This document shows, in pieces, positions 27,702 through 36,363 of a stretch of 64,000 nucleotides of DNA (positions within the stretch are counted from its first letter, which is position 1; the number at the start of each line of letters is the position of its first letter). The translations under genes and the position numbers were made by a program. Below the pieces are notes generated by a model, which saw only the letters and a list, made by a program, of their open reading frames with translations, was not told where the DNA came from and did no database searches. This DNA is from Curvibacter sp. GWA2_63_95 (GTDB lineage: Bacteria; Pseudomonadota; Gammaproteobacteria; Burkholderiales; Burkholderiaceae_C): the NCBI GenBank assembly GCA_001795455.1, contig MGPB01000030.1:1-64000 (forward strand), read 5' to 3'.

Positions 27702-28691
27702 TCAGTCCGCCTTCACCCGCCCGCCGCTGATCACCGGCTTCCAGCGCGCAATCTCGGCGGCAATCAGCTTGCCAAAGTTGGCCGGGGTATCGGGCGTGGC
27801 GATGGCACCTTCTGCATTCAGTCGGTTTTTCAGTTCTGCAGAGCTCAGTGCCTGGTTGATCTGGGTGTTGAGCTTGGCAATCACATCGGCGGGCGTGCCG
27901 GTCGGGGCCACTACGCCATACCATTGGTCGGCCTCAAAGCCGGGGTAGCCGCTCTCGGCCACGGTGGGCAGGTCGGGCAGGGCGTCCATGCGTTTGGGGC
28001 TGGAGACCGCCAGCGCCCGCACCTGCCCGTTTTTGATTTGACTGAGTACCGCCGGTGCCCCCGTGAACAGCAGCTGCGTTTGCCCGCCCACCAGGTCCGT
28101 CACCGCAGGGGCCGTGCCGCGGTAGGGGATGTGCAGCAGCGAGGTGCCGGTCTGCAGTTTGAAGTATTCGGTGGCCAGGTTGGCCGCACTGCCGTTGCCA
28201 CCCGAGCCGTAGTTCATCTGCCCCGGCTTGGCCTTGGCCAGCGCCACCAGTTCTTTCACGGTTTTGGCGGGCACGCTGGGGTGCACCACCAGCACATTGG
28301 GCACACGCGCCACCCAGGCCACGGGGGCAAAACTCTTGATCGGGTCGTAGGGCAGGTTGGGGTAGAGCGAGGGGTTCACCGCCAGCGTGCCGATGTGACC
28401 CATCAGCAGGGTGTAGCCGTCGGCCGGGGCTTTGGCCACCTTGTCGGCCCCAATGGCGCCGGGCACGTTGTCTATTACCACTGGCTGGCCCCAGGCCTCG
28501 GTGAGTTTTTGCCCAATGGCACGCGCCAGGATGTCGGTGGAGCCGCCCGGCGTGAAGGGCACCACCAGGCGGATGGTTTTGCCGGGGTAACCGGCGGCGC
28601 TCTGGGCGCTGGCCGTTTGGGCATAAAAGAGGCCGCTAGCCCCCATGGATATTGCGCAAGCAGCTATCAATTTATGAGTATTTTTGGACAT
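27702..28691 (-). CDS. Bug-family solute receptor beside the protocatechuate locus
   Basis: A 329-residue TctC/Bug-type periplasmic receptor, with a signal peptide ending near QTASAQ and the motifs YPGKTIRLVVPFTPGGSTDI and PVVIDNVPGAIGADKVA. It is transcribed in the same direction as the adjacent LysR gene, 110 bases downstream. The hydrophobic core of the signal peptide (about residues 6-23) is encoded by an interspersed repeat. No membrane partner is nearby. It may bind an aromatic or dicarboxylic acid linked to the lig pathway; this is inference from location. Confidence 0.92.
   Translation of the reverse strand: MSKNTHKLIAACAISMGASGLFYAQTASAQSAAGYPGKTIRLVVPFTPGGSTDILARAIGQKLTEAWGQPVVIDNVPGAIGADKVAKAPADGYTLLMGHIGTLAVNPSLYPNLPYDPIKSFAPVAWVARVPNVLVVHPSVPAKTVKELVALAKAKPGQMNYGSGGNGSAANLATEYFKLQTGTSLLHIPYRGTAPAVTDLVGGQTQLLFTGAPAVLSQIKNGQVRALAVSSPKRMDALPDLPTVAESGYPGFEADQWYGVVAPTGTPADVIAKLNTQINQALSSAELKNRLNAEGAIATPDTPANFGKLIAAEIARWKPVISGGRVKAD
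28625..28674 (-). repeat. Interspersed repeat family 1, copy C (inside a coding region)
   Basis: Read on minus, TTGATAGCTGCTTGCGCAAT through GGCTAGCGGCCTCTTTT matches copy B (44630-44679) along about 45 bases, including the spacing between the GATAGCTG core and the GGCC-T-run end. It covers codons about 6-23 of the Bug receptor and so encodes its signal peptide core. Confidence 0.65.
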
Positions 28692-28801
28692 GGTACGGTC
28701 TCCTGCGGTTATTGGTTTGGCAGGGAGTGTGGGCGGGCGCCGCCCGGATCGGCAAGTTCGCCCCTGCCATAGCAGCTATGCACAAAAGCGCAGGGCCCGC
28801 G

Positions 28802-29719
28802 CTAGCGGTGGATGGCCTTGAGCACCACCTGGCTCACCACGTCCATGGCCTTGCGCTGGGTCTGCGTGGTAGGGCGGCGGGCCGACCACACCAGCATCAG
28901 CTGGCTCATGATGCGCGGGCTGTGGATGGATTGCACGGTGAAGGTGTCGGGGTTGTCGAAGTTGCTCAGCGTGTAGCTGGGTAGCACGGCATGGCCCATG
29001 CCTTCCTTCACCAGGTTCAGGATGGCGTTGAGCCCGTCCACCTCCAGCATCACCTCGGGGCGGCGGCCTATGGCCATCATCTCGCCCTCGATCAGGATAC
29101 GAAAGGCGTTGGGCCGACTGGGCAGGATCAGCGGCAGATCGGCCACGTCCTTGAGGCTGATAGCGGGTGCGGGCTTGGCACGTTTGCCTTTGCCGCTGGA
29201 TTGCGGGTTGTGCGAGATCAGCGACAGCTCGTCCTCGTCCAGCGTGCTCATCTCCAGTTCGGTACTTTGGCCGGGGTTGTAGAGCACGGCCATGTCCAGG
29301 TTGCCCAGGCGCAGGCCTTCGTGCATCTGCACCGAAAAGCCCTCGGTCAGCGTCAGCTGCGCCTGCGGCAACTGCTCGCGAAATGCCAAGACCAGCGGCA
29401 CCGTGATGAGCTTGGACAGGCTAGGCGGCAGGCCGATGGAGACCCGCCCGGCCAGCGCGCCGCGGGCCGCGCCCAGCTCTTCACGCGTGAGCTGCACCTG
29501 GTGCAGAATGCCGCGCCCGTGCTCCAGCAGCAGCTTGCCGGCTTCGGTAGGCACAGCGCCACGGCCATTGCGCGTCAGCAGGTTCTGCCGCAGTTCCACC
29601 TCCAGCAGGCGGATTTGGCGGCTCAGCGCGGGCTGGGCCACGTCCAGCGAGATGGAGGCGCGCGTGAAGCTGCCCATTTCGGCCACGCGGACAAAGTATT
29701 CCAGTTGCTTGAGGTCCAT
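28802..29719 (-). CDS. LysR-family regulator, probable regulator of the protocatechuate 4,5-cleavage operon
   Basis: A 305-residue LysR protein of normal length, with helix-turn-helix at residues 1-60 ([38 protein letters not shown]) and effector domain from about 90 onward. It is divergent from the substrate-binding-like gene and the lig genes, a usual arrangement for LigR/PmdR-type activators. The 124-base divergent region includes a degenerate repeat copy and CTTGGCTTATCAAAG, which could be a LysR site. The effector is probably a pathway intermediate; that is inference. Confidence 0.93.
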   Translation of the reverse strand: MDLKQLEYFVRVAEMGSFTRASISLDVAQPALSRQIRLLEVELRQNLLTRNGRGAVPTEAGKLLLEHGRGILHQVQLTREELGAARGALAGRVSIGLPPSLSKLITVPLVLAFREQLPQAQLTLTEGFSVQMHEGLRLGNLDMAVLYNPGQSTELEMSTLDEDELSLISHNPQSSGKGKRAKPAPAISLKDVADLPLILPSRPNAFRILIEGEMMAIGRRPEVMLEVDGLNAILNLVKEGMGHAVLPSYTLSNFDNPDTFTVQSIHSPRIMSQLMLVWSARRPTTQTQRKAMDVVSQVVLKAIHR

Positions 29720-29771
29720 CGCGGGGCTCCAGATCGGTAAGTCAGATCAGCGAATAGCTGCGCTCCGATTA

Positions 29772-29816
29772 TGCCAATTTGAGATAGCTGCTAGTGCCCC
29801 CCTTGGCTTATCAAAG
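29772..29816 (+). repeat. Degenerate repeat family 1 fragment, copy D
   Basis: TTTGAGATAGCTGCTAGTGC resembles the core TTGATAGCTGCTTGCGC of family 1, but the rest is weak. It lies in the divergent promoter region between the LysR gene and the lig operon, so it could affect regulation. This assignment is tentative. Confidence 0.35.
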
Positions 29817-29843
29817 GGCAGTACGCCGACCAGAATACCGAGC

Positions 29844-30554
29844 ATGTCAACACCCATCCCCACCCCATCCGTGGCCCTGAAGTGCATCTCGTCCATGGCC
29901 ACGCGTTTGCTGTTGACCGAGCTGGCAGCCGGCTTCACGGCCCAGACCGGTCAGGTGGTGGCCATGGAGTCTGTGGGCGGTGTAGACGCAGCCAAACGCG
30001 TGCAGGCGGGGGAGGTGTTTGATGCCGTGTTTCTGGCGTCCGATGCCATCGACAAATTGCTGGCCGCTGGCCACCTGCAACGTGGCAGCCGGGTGGACCT
30101 GGTGCACTCCGGCGTGGCCGTGGCGGTGCCGGCCGGTGCAGTGGCCCCCGACATTTCTTCGGAGGCCGCCGTGCGAGCCGCCGTGCTGGCCGCGCCCACG
30201 CTGAGCTACTCCACCGGCCCCAGCGGCGTGGCGCTGGCCCAGCTGTTTGCGCGCTGGGGCATTGCCGACGAGATCCACAGCCGCATCGTGCAGGCGCCGC
30301 CTGGCGTGCCCGTGGGTGTCCTGGTAGCGCGTGGCGATGTGGCGCTGGGCTTTCAGCAGCTCAGCGAGCTCATCCATGTGCCGGGCATCACCATCGTGGG
30401 GCCGTTGCCCGCCGCCATCCAGATCACCACCACGTTTTCGGCCGGCATCGGCAGCCATTCCACGCAAGCCGATGCCGTGCGCGCCTTGTTGGCTTTTATG
30501 GCAGCACCGCAGGCCGCCGCGGCCAAGCAGCGCCAGGGCATGCAGCCCGCCTGA
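29844..30554 (+). CDS. Cytoplasmic periplasmic-binding-fold protein (ModA-like) heading the lig operon
   Basis: A 236-residue protein related to molybdate-binding (ModA-type) class II binding proteins: [23 protein letters not shown] at the N-terminus, [24 protein letters not shown], and AVPAGA. It lacks a signal peptide; the N-terminus is short and polar ([14 protein letters not shown]). It should therefore remain in the cytoplasm. It starts at ATG 29844 and ends 36 bases before ligJ, so it is probably the first gene of the lig transcript. Function is unknown. It could sense or handle a pathway acid; no catalytic motif is visible. Confidence 0.85.
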   Translation: MSTPIPTPSVALKCISSMATRLLLTELAAGFTAQTGQVVAMESVGGVDAAKRVQAGEVFDAVFLASDAIDKLLAAGHLQRGSRVDLVHSGVAVAVPAGAVAPDISSEAAVRAAVLAAPTLSYSTGPSGVALAQLFARWGIADEIHSRIVQAPPGVPVGVLVARGDVALGFQQLSELIHVPGITIVGPLPAAIQITTTFSAGIGSHSTQADAVRALLAFMAAPQAAAAKQRQGMQPA

Positions 30555-30590
30555 CCCCCTCTATTCCAAAAGACCCCAGGAGAGACATCC

Positions 30591-31631
30591 GTGAAAAAGC
30601 CCTTGATCATTGACTGCCACGGCCACTACACCACCGCGCCCAAGGCGCTGGAGAACTGGCGCAATGCGCAGATTGCCAATCTCGCTACGCCCGAGCTGGG
30701 CCCCAAGGTGGCCGACCTGAAGATCAGCGATGACGAGCTGCGCGAAACGATTGAGCAGAACCAGTTGCGTCTGATGAAAGAGCGCGGCTCCGACCTCACC
30801 ATCTTCAGCCCGCGTGCCAGTTTCATGGCCCACCACATTGGTGACTTCAACACCAGCGCCACCTGGGCGGCCATCTGCAACGAGCTGTGCTTCCGCGTGA
30901 GCGAGCTGTTCCCCGACAACTTCATCCCCGCCGCCATGCTGCCGCAAAGCCCTGGCGTGGACCCGGCGACCTGCATCCCCGAGCTGGTGAAGTGTGTGGA
31001 ACAGTACGGCAACGTGGGTATCAACCTGAACCCCGACCCCAGCGGTGGCCATTGGACCTCGCCGCCCTTGAGCGACAAACAGTGGTTCCCCATCTACGAG
31101 AAGATGGTGGAGTACGACATCCCCGCGATGATCCACGTCAGCACCAGCTGCAACGCCTGCTTTCACACCACCGGCGCCCACTACCTGAACGCCGACACCA
31201 CCGCCTTCATGCAGTGCCTGACCAGTGATCTGTTCAAGCAGTTCCCCACACTCAAGTTCCTCATCCCCCATGGCGGCGGCGCAGTGCCTTACCACTGGGG
31301 CCGTTTCCGCGGCTTGGCACAGGAGCTCAAGAAGCCCTTGCTGGAAGAGCATTTGCTCAACAACATTTACTTCGACACCTGCGTGTACCACCAGCCCGGC
31401 ATTGATTTGCTCAATACGGTGATCCCGGTCAAGAACGTGTTGTTTGCGTCCGAGATGATTGGCGCGGTGCGTGGCATTGATCCGCAGACCGGCAACTACT
31501 ACGACGACACCAAGCGCTATATCGAAGCGTCCAAGATTTTGAGCAATGAAGACCGGTTTGAGATTTATGAGGGGAATGCGCGTCGCGTGTTTCCGCGCTT
31601 GGATGCGGCTTTGAAGGCTAAAGGACAGTAA
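30591..31631 (+). CDS. ligJ: 4-oxalomesaconate hydratase
   Basis: This 346-residue amidohydrolase-fold hydratase (LigJ/PmdE) converts 4-oxalomesaconate to 4-carboxy-4-hydroxy-2-oxoadipate in the protocatechuate 4,5-cleavage pathway. The metal-site start IIDCHGHYTTAPKALE (His10, His12) and later PHGGGAVPYHWGRFRG and FASEMIGAVRG are distinctive of LigJ. A GTG start is preceded by AGGAGA. It is separated from ligK by an unusually long 219-base gap holding an inverted-repeat element. Confidence 0.95.
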   Translation: MKKPLIIDCHGHYTTAPKALENWRNAQIANLATPELGPKVADLKISDDELRETIEQNQLRLMKERGSDLTIFSPRASFMAHHIGDFNTSATWAAICNELCFRVSELFPDNFIPAAMLPQSPGVDPATCIPELVKCVEQYGNVGINLNPDPSGGHWTSPPLSDKQWFPIYEKMVEYDIPAMIHVSTSCNACFHTTGAHYLNADTTAFMQCLTSDLFKQFPTLKFLIPHGGGAVPYHWGRFRGLAQELKKPLLEEHLLNNIYFDTCVYHQPGIDLLNTVIPVKNVLFASEMIGAVRGIDPQTGNYYDDTKRYIEASKILSNEDRFEIYEGNARRVFPRLDAALKAKGQ

Positions 31632-31655
31632 CTTTTCTGCGTGATGTGGTGGTGA

Positions 31656-31747
31656 GGATAGTGGTGGCCATGCGTTTTGCTGCGTGTCCCCCGCCCGCGT
31701 TGCGGGCTCCTCCTTTACCTCCGCAAAACGCATAGCCACCACTATCC
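31656..31747. repeat. Long inverted-repeat element between ligJ and ligK
   Basis: Arms of 25 bases at 31656-31680 and 31723-31747 (starting GGATAGTGGTGG; 24 of 25 positions complementary) enclose 42 bases. The loop contains its own perfect hairpin, GCCCGC/GCGGGC (31693-31707). No coding capacity. It resembles a small palindromic interspersed element. As RNA it would form a very stable stem inside the lig transcript. Confidence 0.75.
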
Positions 31748-31850
31748 CGGCCAGCGTGCTTGGAGCGGTGGAGTGAAAGCCAGCTTGTTCGCAGCGGTGG
31801 AGGCACTCACCCCTGATCCGCCGCGGGTCCAGCAACAACATTGAGGAGAA

Positions 31851-32540
31851 ATGAGTATGTACGAACTAGGCGTTGTCTACAAAAACATCCAGCGCGCAGA
31901 CCGCGCTGCCGCCGATGGCCTGGCCGCCCTCGGCTCTGCCACGGTGCACGAGGCCATGGGTCGCGTGGGCCTGCTCAAGCCCTATATGCGCCCCATCCAG
32001 AGCGGTGTGCAGGTGTCCGGCACCGCAGTCACCGTGCTGCTGCAGCCCGGCGACAACTGGATGATGCATGTGGCGGCCGAGCAGATTCAGCCCGGTGACA
32101 TCGTGGTGGCCACCGTCACGGCGGAATGCACGGATGGTTTTTTTGGTGACCTGCTGGCCACCTCCTTCCAGGCCCGTGGCGCCCGCGCCCTCATCATCGA
32201 CGGCGGTGTACGCGATGTGAAAGAACTGCAGCGCATGGGCTTCCCCGTGTGGAGCAAGGCCATCAGCAGCAAGGGCACGATCAAGGCCACGCTGGGTTCG
32301 GTGAATATTCCCATCGTCTGCGCCGGCATGCTGGTCACGCCCGGAGACGTGATCGTCGCCGATGATGATGGTGTGGTCTGTGTGCCTGCCGCACGCGCCG
32401 TCACCACACTGGCAGCCGCCCAAAAGCGCGAGAGCTTTGAAGGTGAGAAGCGCGAAAAACTGGCCGCCGGCGTGCTGGGGCTGGACATGTACAAGATGCG
32501 CGAGCCCTTGGCGGCGCTCGGCTTGAAGTACGTCGACTAA
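31851..32540 (+). CDS. ligK: 4-carboxy-4-hydroxy-2-oxoadipate aldolase
   Basis: A 229-residue class II pyruvate aldolase of the LigK/RraA-like fold. It splits 4-carboxy-4-hydroxy-2-oxoadipate into pyruvate and oxaloacetate, the last step of the pathway. The metal- and substrate-site stretch [22 protein letters not shown] (near residues 116-137) and [20 protein letters not shown] are typical. ATG 31851 has GAGGAGA directly upstream; an internal ATG at 31857 is the alternative. It begins a tightly packed ligK-I-A-B-C run. Confidence 0.94.
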   Translation: MSMYELGVVYKNIQRADRAAADGLAALGSATVHEAMGRVGLLKPYMRPIQSGVQVSGTAVTVLLQPGDNWMMHVAAEQIQPGDIVVATVTAECTDGFFGDLLATSFQARGARALIIDGGVRDVKELQRMGFPVWSKAISSKGTIKATLGSVNIPIVCAGMLVTPGDVIVADDDGVVCVPAARAVTTLAAAQKRESFEGEKREKLAAGVLGLDMYKMREPLAALGLKYVD

Positions 32541-32549
32541 GGGGCTGTG

Positions 32550-33488
32550 ATGAGCAAACCAACTTCAGGTGATTTCACCAAGACCGCCGGCTGGTTGGAC
32601 TGGTACACCGGTCCCGCCAAGCCTGCCTTCCAACTTCCCGCTGGTGCGGTGGACGCACACTGCCACGTGTTCGGCCCGGGGGCCGAGTTCCCCTATGCGC
32701 CCGAGCGCAAGTACACGCCCTGTGATGCGTCCAAGCAGCAGCTGTTCGCCCTGCGTGACCATCTGGGCTTCGAGAAAAACGTGATCGTGCAGGCTACCTG
32801 CCATGGTGCCGACAACCGCGCCATGGTGGATGCGCTCTTGCACAGCAAGGGCAAGGCACGCGGCGTGGCCACGGTCAGGCGCAGCGTGACGGACGAGGAG
32901 ATTCAGGCCATGCACGACGCCGGCGTGCGCGGCGTGCGCTTCAATTTCGTCAAGCGCCTGGTGGACTTCACGCCCAAGGACGAGTTGATGGAAATTGCCG
33001 GGCGCATTGCGAAGTGGGGCTGGCACGTGGTGATCTACTTTGAAGCGGTAGACCTGCCCGAGCTGTGGGACTTCTTCACCGCGCTGCCCACCACCGTGGT
33101 GGTCGACCACATGGGCCGGCCCGATGTGTCGCTGCCCGTGGACGGCCCACAGTTCGCCCTATTTGAAAAGTTCATGCGCGAGCACCAGAATGTGTGGAGC
33201 AAGGTGAGCTGCCCGGAACGCCTGTCGGTCAGCGGCCCCAAAGCTCTGGGCGGAGAGCAGAACGCCTACCGCGACGTGATCCCGTTTGCCAAGCGCATCG
33301 TCGAGCAGTTTCCTGACCGCGTGTTGTGGGGCACCGACTGGCCGCACCCCAACCTGAAGGACCACATGCCCGACGACGGCCTGCTGGTGGACTTCATTCC
33401 CCACATCGCGTCCACCGCCGCGTTGCAGCGCAAGCTGCTGGTGGACAACCCCAATCGCCTCTATTGGCCTGAAACTCTGAAAGACTGA
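32550..33488 (+). CDS. ligI: 2-pyrone-4,6-dicarboxylate hydrolase
   Basis: A 312-residue amidohydrolase-superfamily lactonase (LigI/PmdD) opening 2-pyrone-4,6-dicarboxylate to 4-oxalomesaconate. VDAHCHVFGP (His37, His39), VVVDHMGRP and LWGTDWPHPN (active-site Asp) are characteristic, and no metal is needed in characterised members. The start is ATG 32550 with AAGGGG upstream; an in-frame GTG lies immediately before it. It follows ligK by 9 bases. Confidence 0.95.
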   Translation: MSKPTSGDFTKTAGWLDWYTGPAKPAFQLPAGAVDAHCHVFGPGAEFPYAPERKYTPCDASKQQLFALRDHLGFEKNVIVQATCHGADNRAMVDALLHSKGKARGVATVRRSVTDEEIQAMHDAGVRGVRFNFVKRLVDFTPKDELMEIAGRIAKWGWHVVIYFEAVDLPELWDFFTALPTTVVVDHMGRPDVSLPVDGPQFALFEKFMREHQNVWSKVSCPERLSVSGPKALGGEQNAYRDVIPFAKRIVEQFPDRVLWGTDWPHPNLKDHMPDDGLLVDFIPHIASTAALQRKLLVDNPNRLYWPETLKD

Positions 33489-33489
33489 T

Positions 33490-34826
<1,337 letters not shown>

Positions 34827-34827
34827 T

Positions 34828-35790
34828 ATGAGCAAAACCATCAAAGTCGCCCTCGCTGGCGCAGGTGCTTTCGGCATCAAACACCTGGACGGTATCAAGA
34901 ACATCGAAGGCGTGGAGGTCATCTCCCTCATCAGCCGTGACTTGGACAAGACCAAGGAAGTGGCCAGCAAGTACGGCATCGGCCACGTCACCACCGAGCT
35001 GGCGGACAGCCTAGCACTGCCCGAGCTGGACGCGGTGATCCTGTGCACTCCCACGCAAATGCACGCCGAGCAAACCCTGGCCTGCCTGAAGGCCGGGAAA
35101 CACGTGCAGGTGGAAATCCCCCTGGCCGACAGCTGGGCCGGTGCCGATGCCGTGGTGGCCGAGCAGAAGAAGACGGGCCTGGTCGCCATGTGCGGCCACA
35201 CGCGCCGCTTCAACCCCAGCCACCAGTATGTGAACCAGCAGATCACCGCGGGCAAGTTCAATATCCAGCAGATGGATGTGCAGACCTACTTCTTCCGCCG
35301 TACCAATACCAATGCGCTGGGCCAGGCCCGCAGCTGGACCGACCACCTGCTGTGGCACCACGCCGCCCACACCGTGGACCTGTTTGCCTACCAAGCCAAC
35401 AGCCCCATCGTGCAAGCCAACGCCATCCAGGGCCCCATCCATCCCGTGCTGGGCATCGCCATGGACATGAGCATCCAGCTGCGCGCCGCCAATGGCGCCA
35501 TCTGTACCCTGTCTTTGAGCTTTAACAACGACGGCCCCTTGGGCACCTACTTCCGCTACATCGGCGACACGGCCACCTACCTCGCCCGTTACGACGACCT
35601 GTACACCGGCAAGGAAGAAAAGATTGACGTGAGCCAGGTCGCCGTCAGCATGAACGGCATCGAGCTGCAAGACCGCGAGTTTTTCGCCGCCATCAAGGAG
35701 GGCCGCGAGCCCAACTCCAGCGTGGGCCGCGTGCTGGACTGCTACCGCGTGTTGCACCAGCTGGAGCAGCAACTGGCACAGCAGCGCTAG
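34828..35790 (+). CDS. ligC: 4-carboxy-2-hydroxymuconate-6-semialdehyde dehydrogenase
   Basis: A 320-residue Gfo/Idh/MocA-family NADP-dependent dehydrogenase oxidising the ring-cleavage product (as its hemiacetal) to 2-pyrone-4,6-dicarboxylate. The Rossmann motif ALAGAGAFGIKHLDG is at the N-terminus, then CTPTQMHAEQTLACLKAGKHVQVEIPLAD and MCGHTRRFNPSH. It follows ligB by one base and ends the operon at a strong terminator. Confidence 0.95.
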   Translation: MSKTIKVALAGAGAFGIKHLDGIKNIEGVEVISLISRDLDKTKEVASKYGIGHVTTELADSLALPELDAVILCTPTQMHAEQTLACLKAGKHVQVEIPLADSWAGADAVVAEQKKTGLVAMCGHTRRFNPSHQYVNQQITAGKFNIQQMDVQTYFFRRTNTNALGQARSWTDHLLWHHAAHTVDLFAYQANSPIVQANAIQGPIHPVLGIAMDMSIQLRAANGAICTLSLSFNNDGPLGTYFRYIGDTATYLARYDDLYTGKEEKIDVSQVAVSMNGIELQDREFFAAIKEGREPNSSVGRVLDCYRVLHQLEQQLAQQR

Positions 35791-35844
35791 TCCGTCTTGG
35801 GGCGGTGATGGAGCGTGGGGGCGCTGCATCGCGACCTACAATGC

Positions 35845-35880
35845 AACGCCATGCGGGGTTCTGCCCGCATGGCGTTTTTT
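35845..35880 (+). terminator. Terminator of the lig operon
   Basis: A perfect 13-bp stem, AACGCCATGCGGG with CCCGCATGGCGTT, around a 6-base loop, ending in TTTTTT. It lies 54 bases past ligC. The upstream spacer near 35797-35822 (GGAGCGTGGGGGC) resembles a fragment of repeat family 2. Confidence 0.9.
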
Positions 35881-35894
35881 ATTGAGGTGCGCAG

Positions 35895-36344
35895 ATGGTT
35901 TTTCCCATGGATCCCGATACGGTGTCGCACGGCATCCAGCTGGCGGTGGCGCCGGTGTTTTTGCTCACGGCAGTGTCCGGCATGATTGCGGCGGTGGCGC
36001 AGCGGTTGGCGCGCATCATCGACCGGGCGCGCAATGTGGAGACGCGCATCAAACAGGGCACACACCCTGCCGAAGACGCCGATGGTTATGCCGAATTGGC
36101 TGAGCTGCGCACCCGCGGCCTGCTGGCCAACAGCAGCATTGCGCTGCTCACGTCCTGTGCGTTTCTGATTGGCGTGACCATCGTGGTGCTGTTCCTGGGC
36201 GAAACGATTGATTTCCCCGGCCTGCGTATTTCCATCTTCAGTTTCCTGGGCGGGGTGGTGTGCTTTTTGAGCGCACTGATCTGCTTCATGGTGGAAACCT
36301 TCATCGCCACCCGCCTGCTCAATTTCGGGCGCAAGCGGCGTTGA
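35895..36344 (+). CDS. DUF2721 family membrane protein
   Basis: A 149-residue protein with three predicted membrane helices: IQLAVAPVFLLTAVSGMIAAVA near residue 16, then two adjacent ones near residues 80-125 (LLTSCAFLIGVTIVVLF, FSFLGGVVCFLSALICFMV). Between the first two is a soluble segment with RLARIIDRARNVETRI. This matches DUF2721, whose function is not known. ATG 35895 has GAGG 7 bases upstream. It directly follows the lig terminator and is convergent with the molybdoenzyme gene. Confidence 0.88.
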   Translation: MVFPMDPDTVSHGIQLAVAPVFLLTAVSGMIAAVAQRLARIIDRARNVETRIKQGTHPAEDADGYAELAELRTRGLLANSSIALLTSCAFLIGVTIVVLFLGETIDFPGLRISIFSFLGGVVCFLSALICFMVETFIATRLLNFGRKRR

Positions 36345-36363
36345 GCCCCAGCGCCCCGCGCGA

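Noticed and set aside
31656-31747. CRISPR-like repeat between ligJ and ligK
   Set aside because: There is only one inverted pair, no direct repeat-spacer series and no cas genes.
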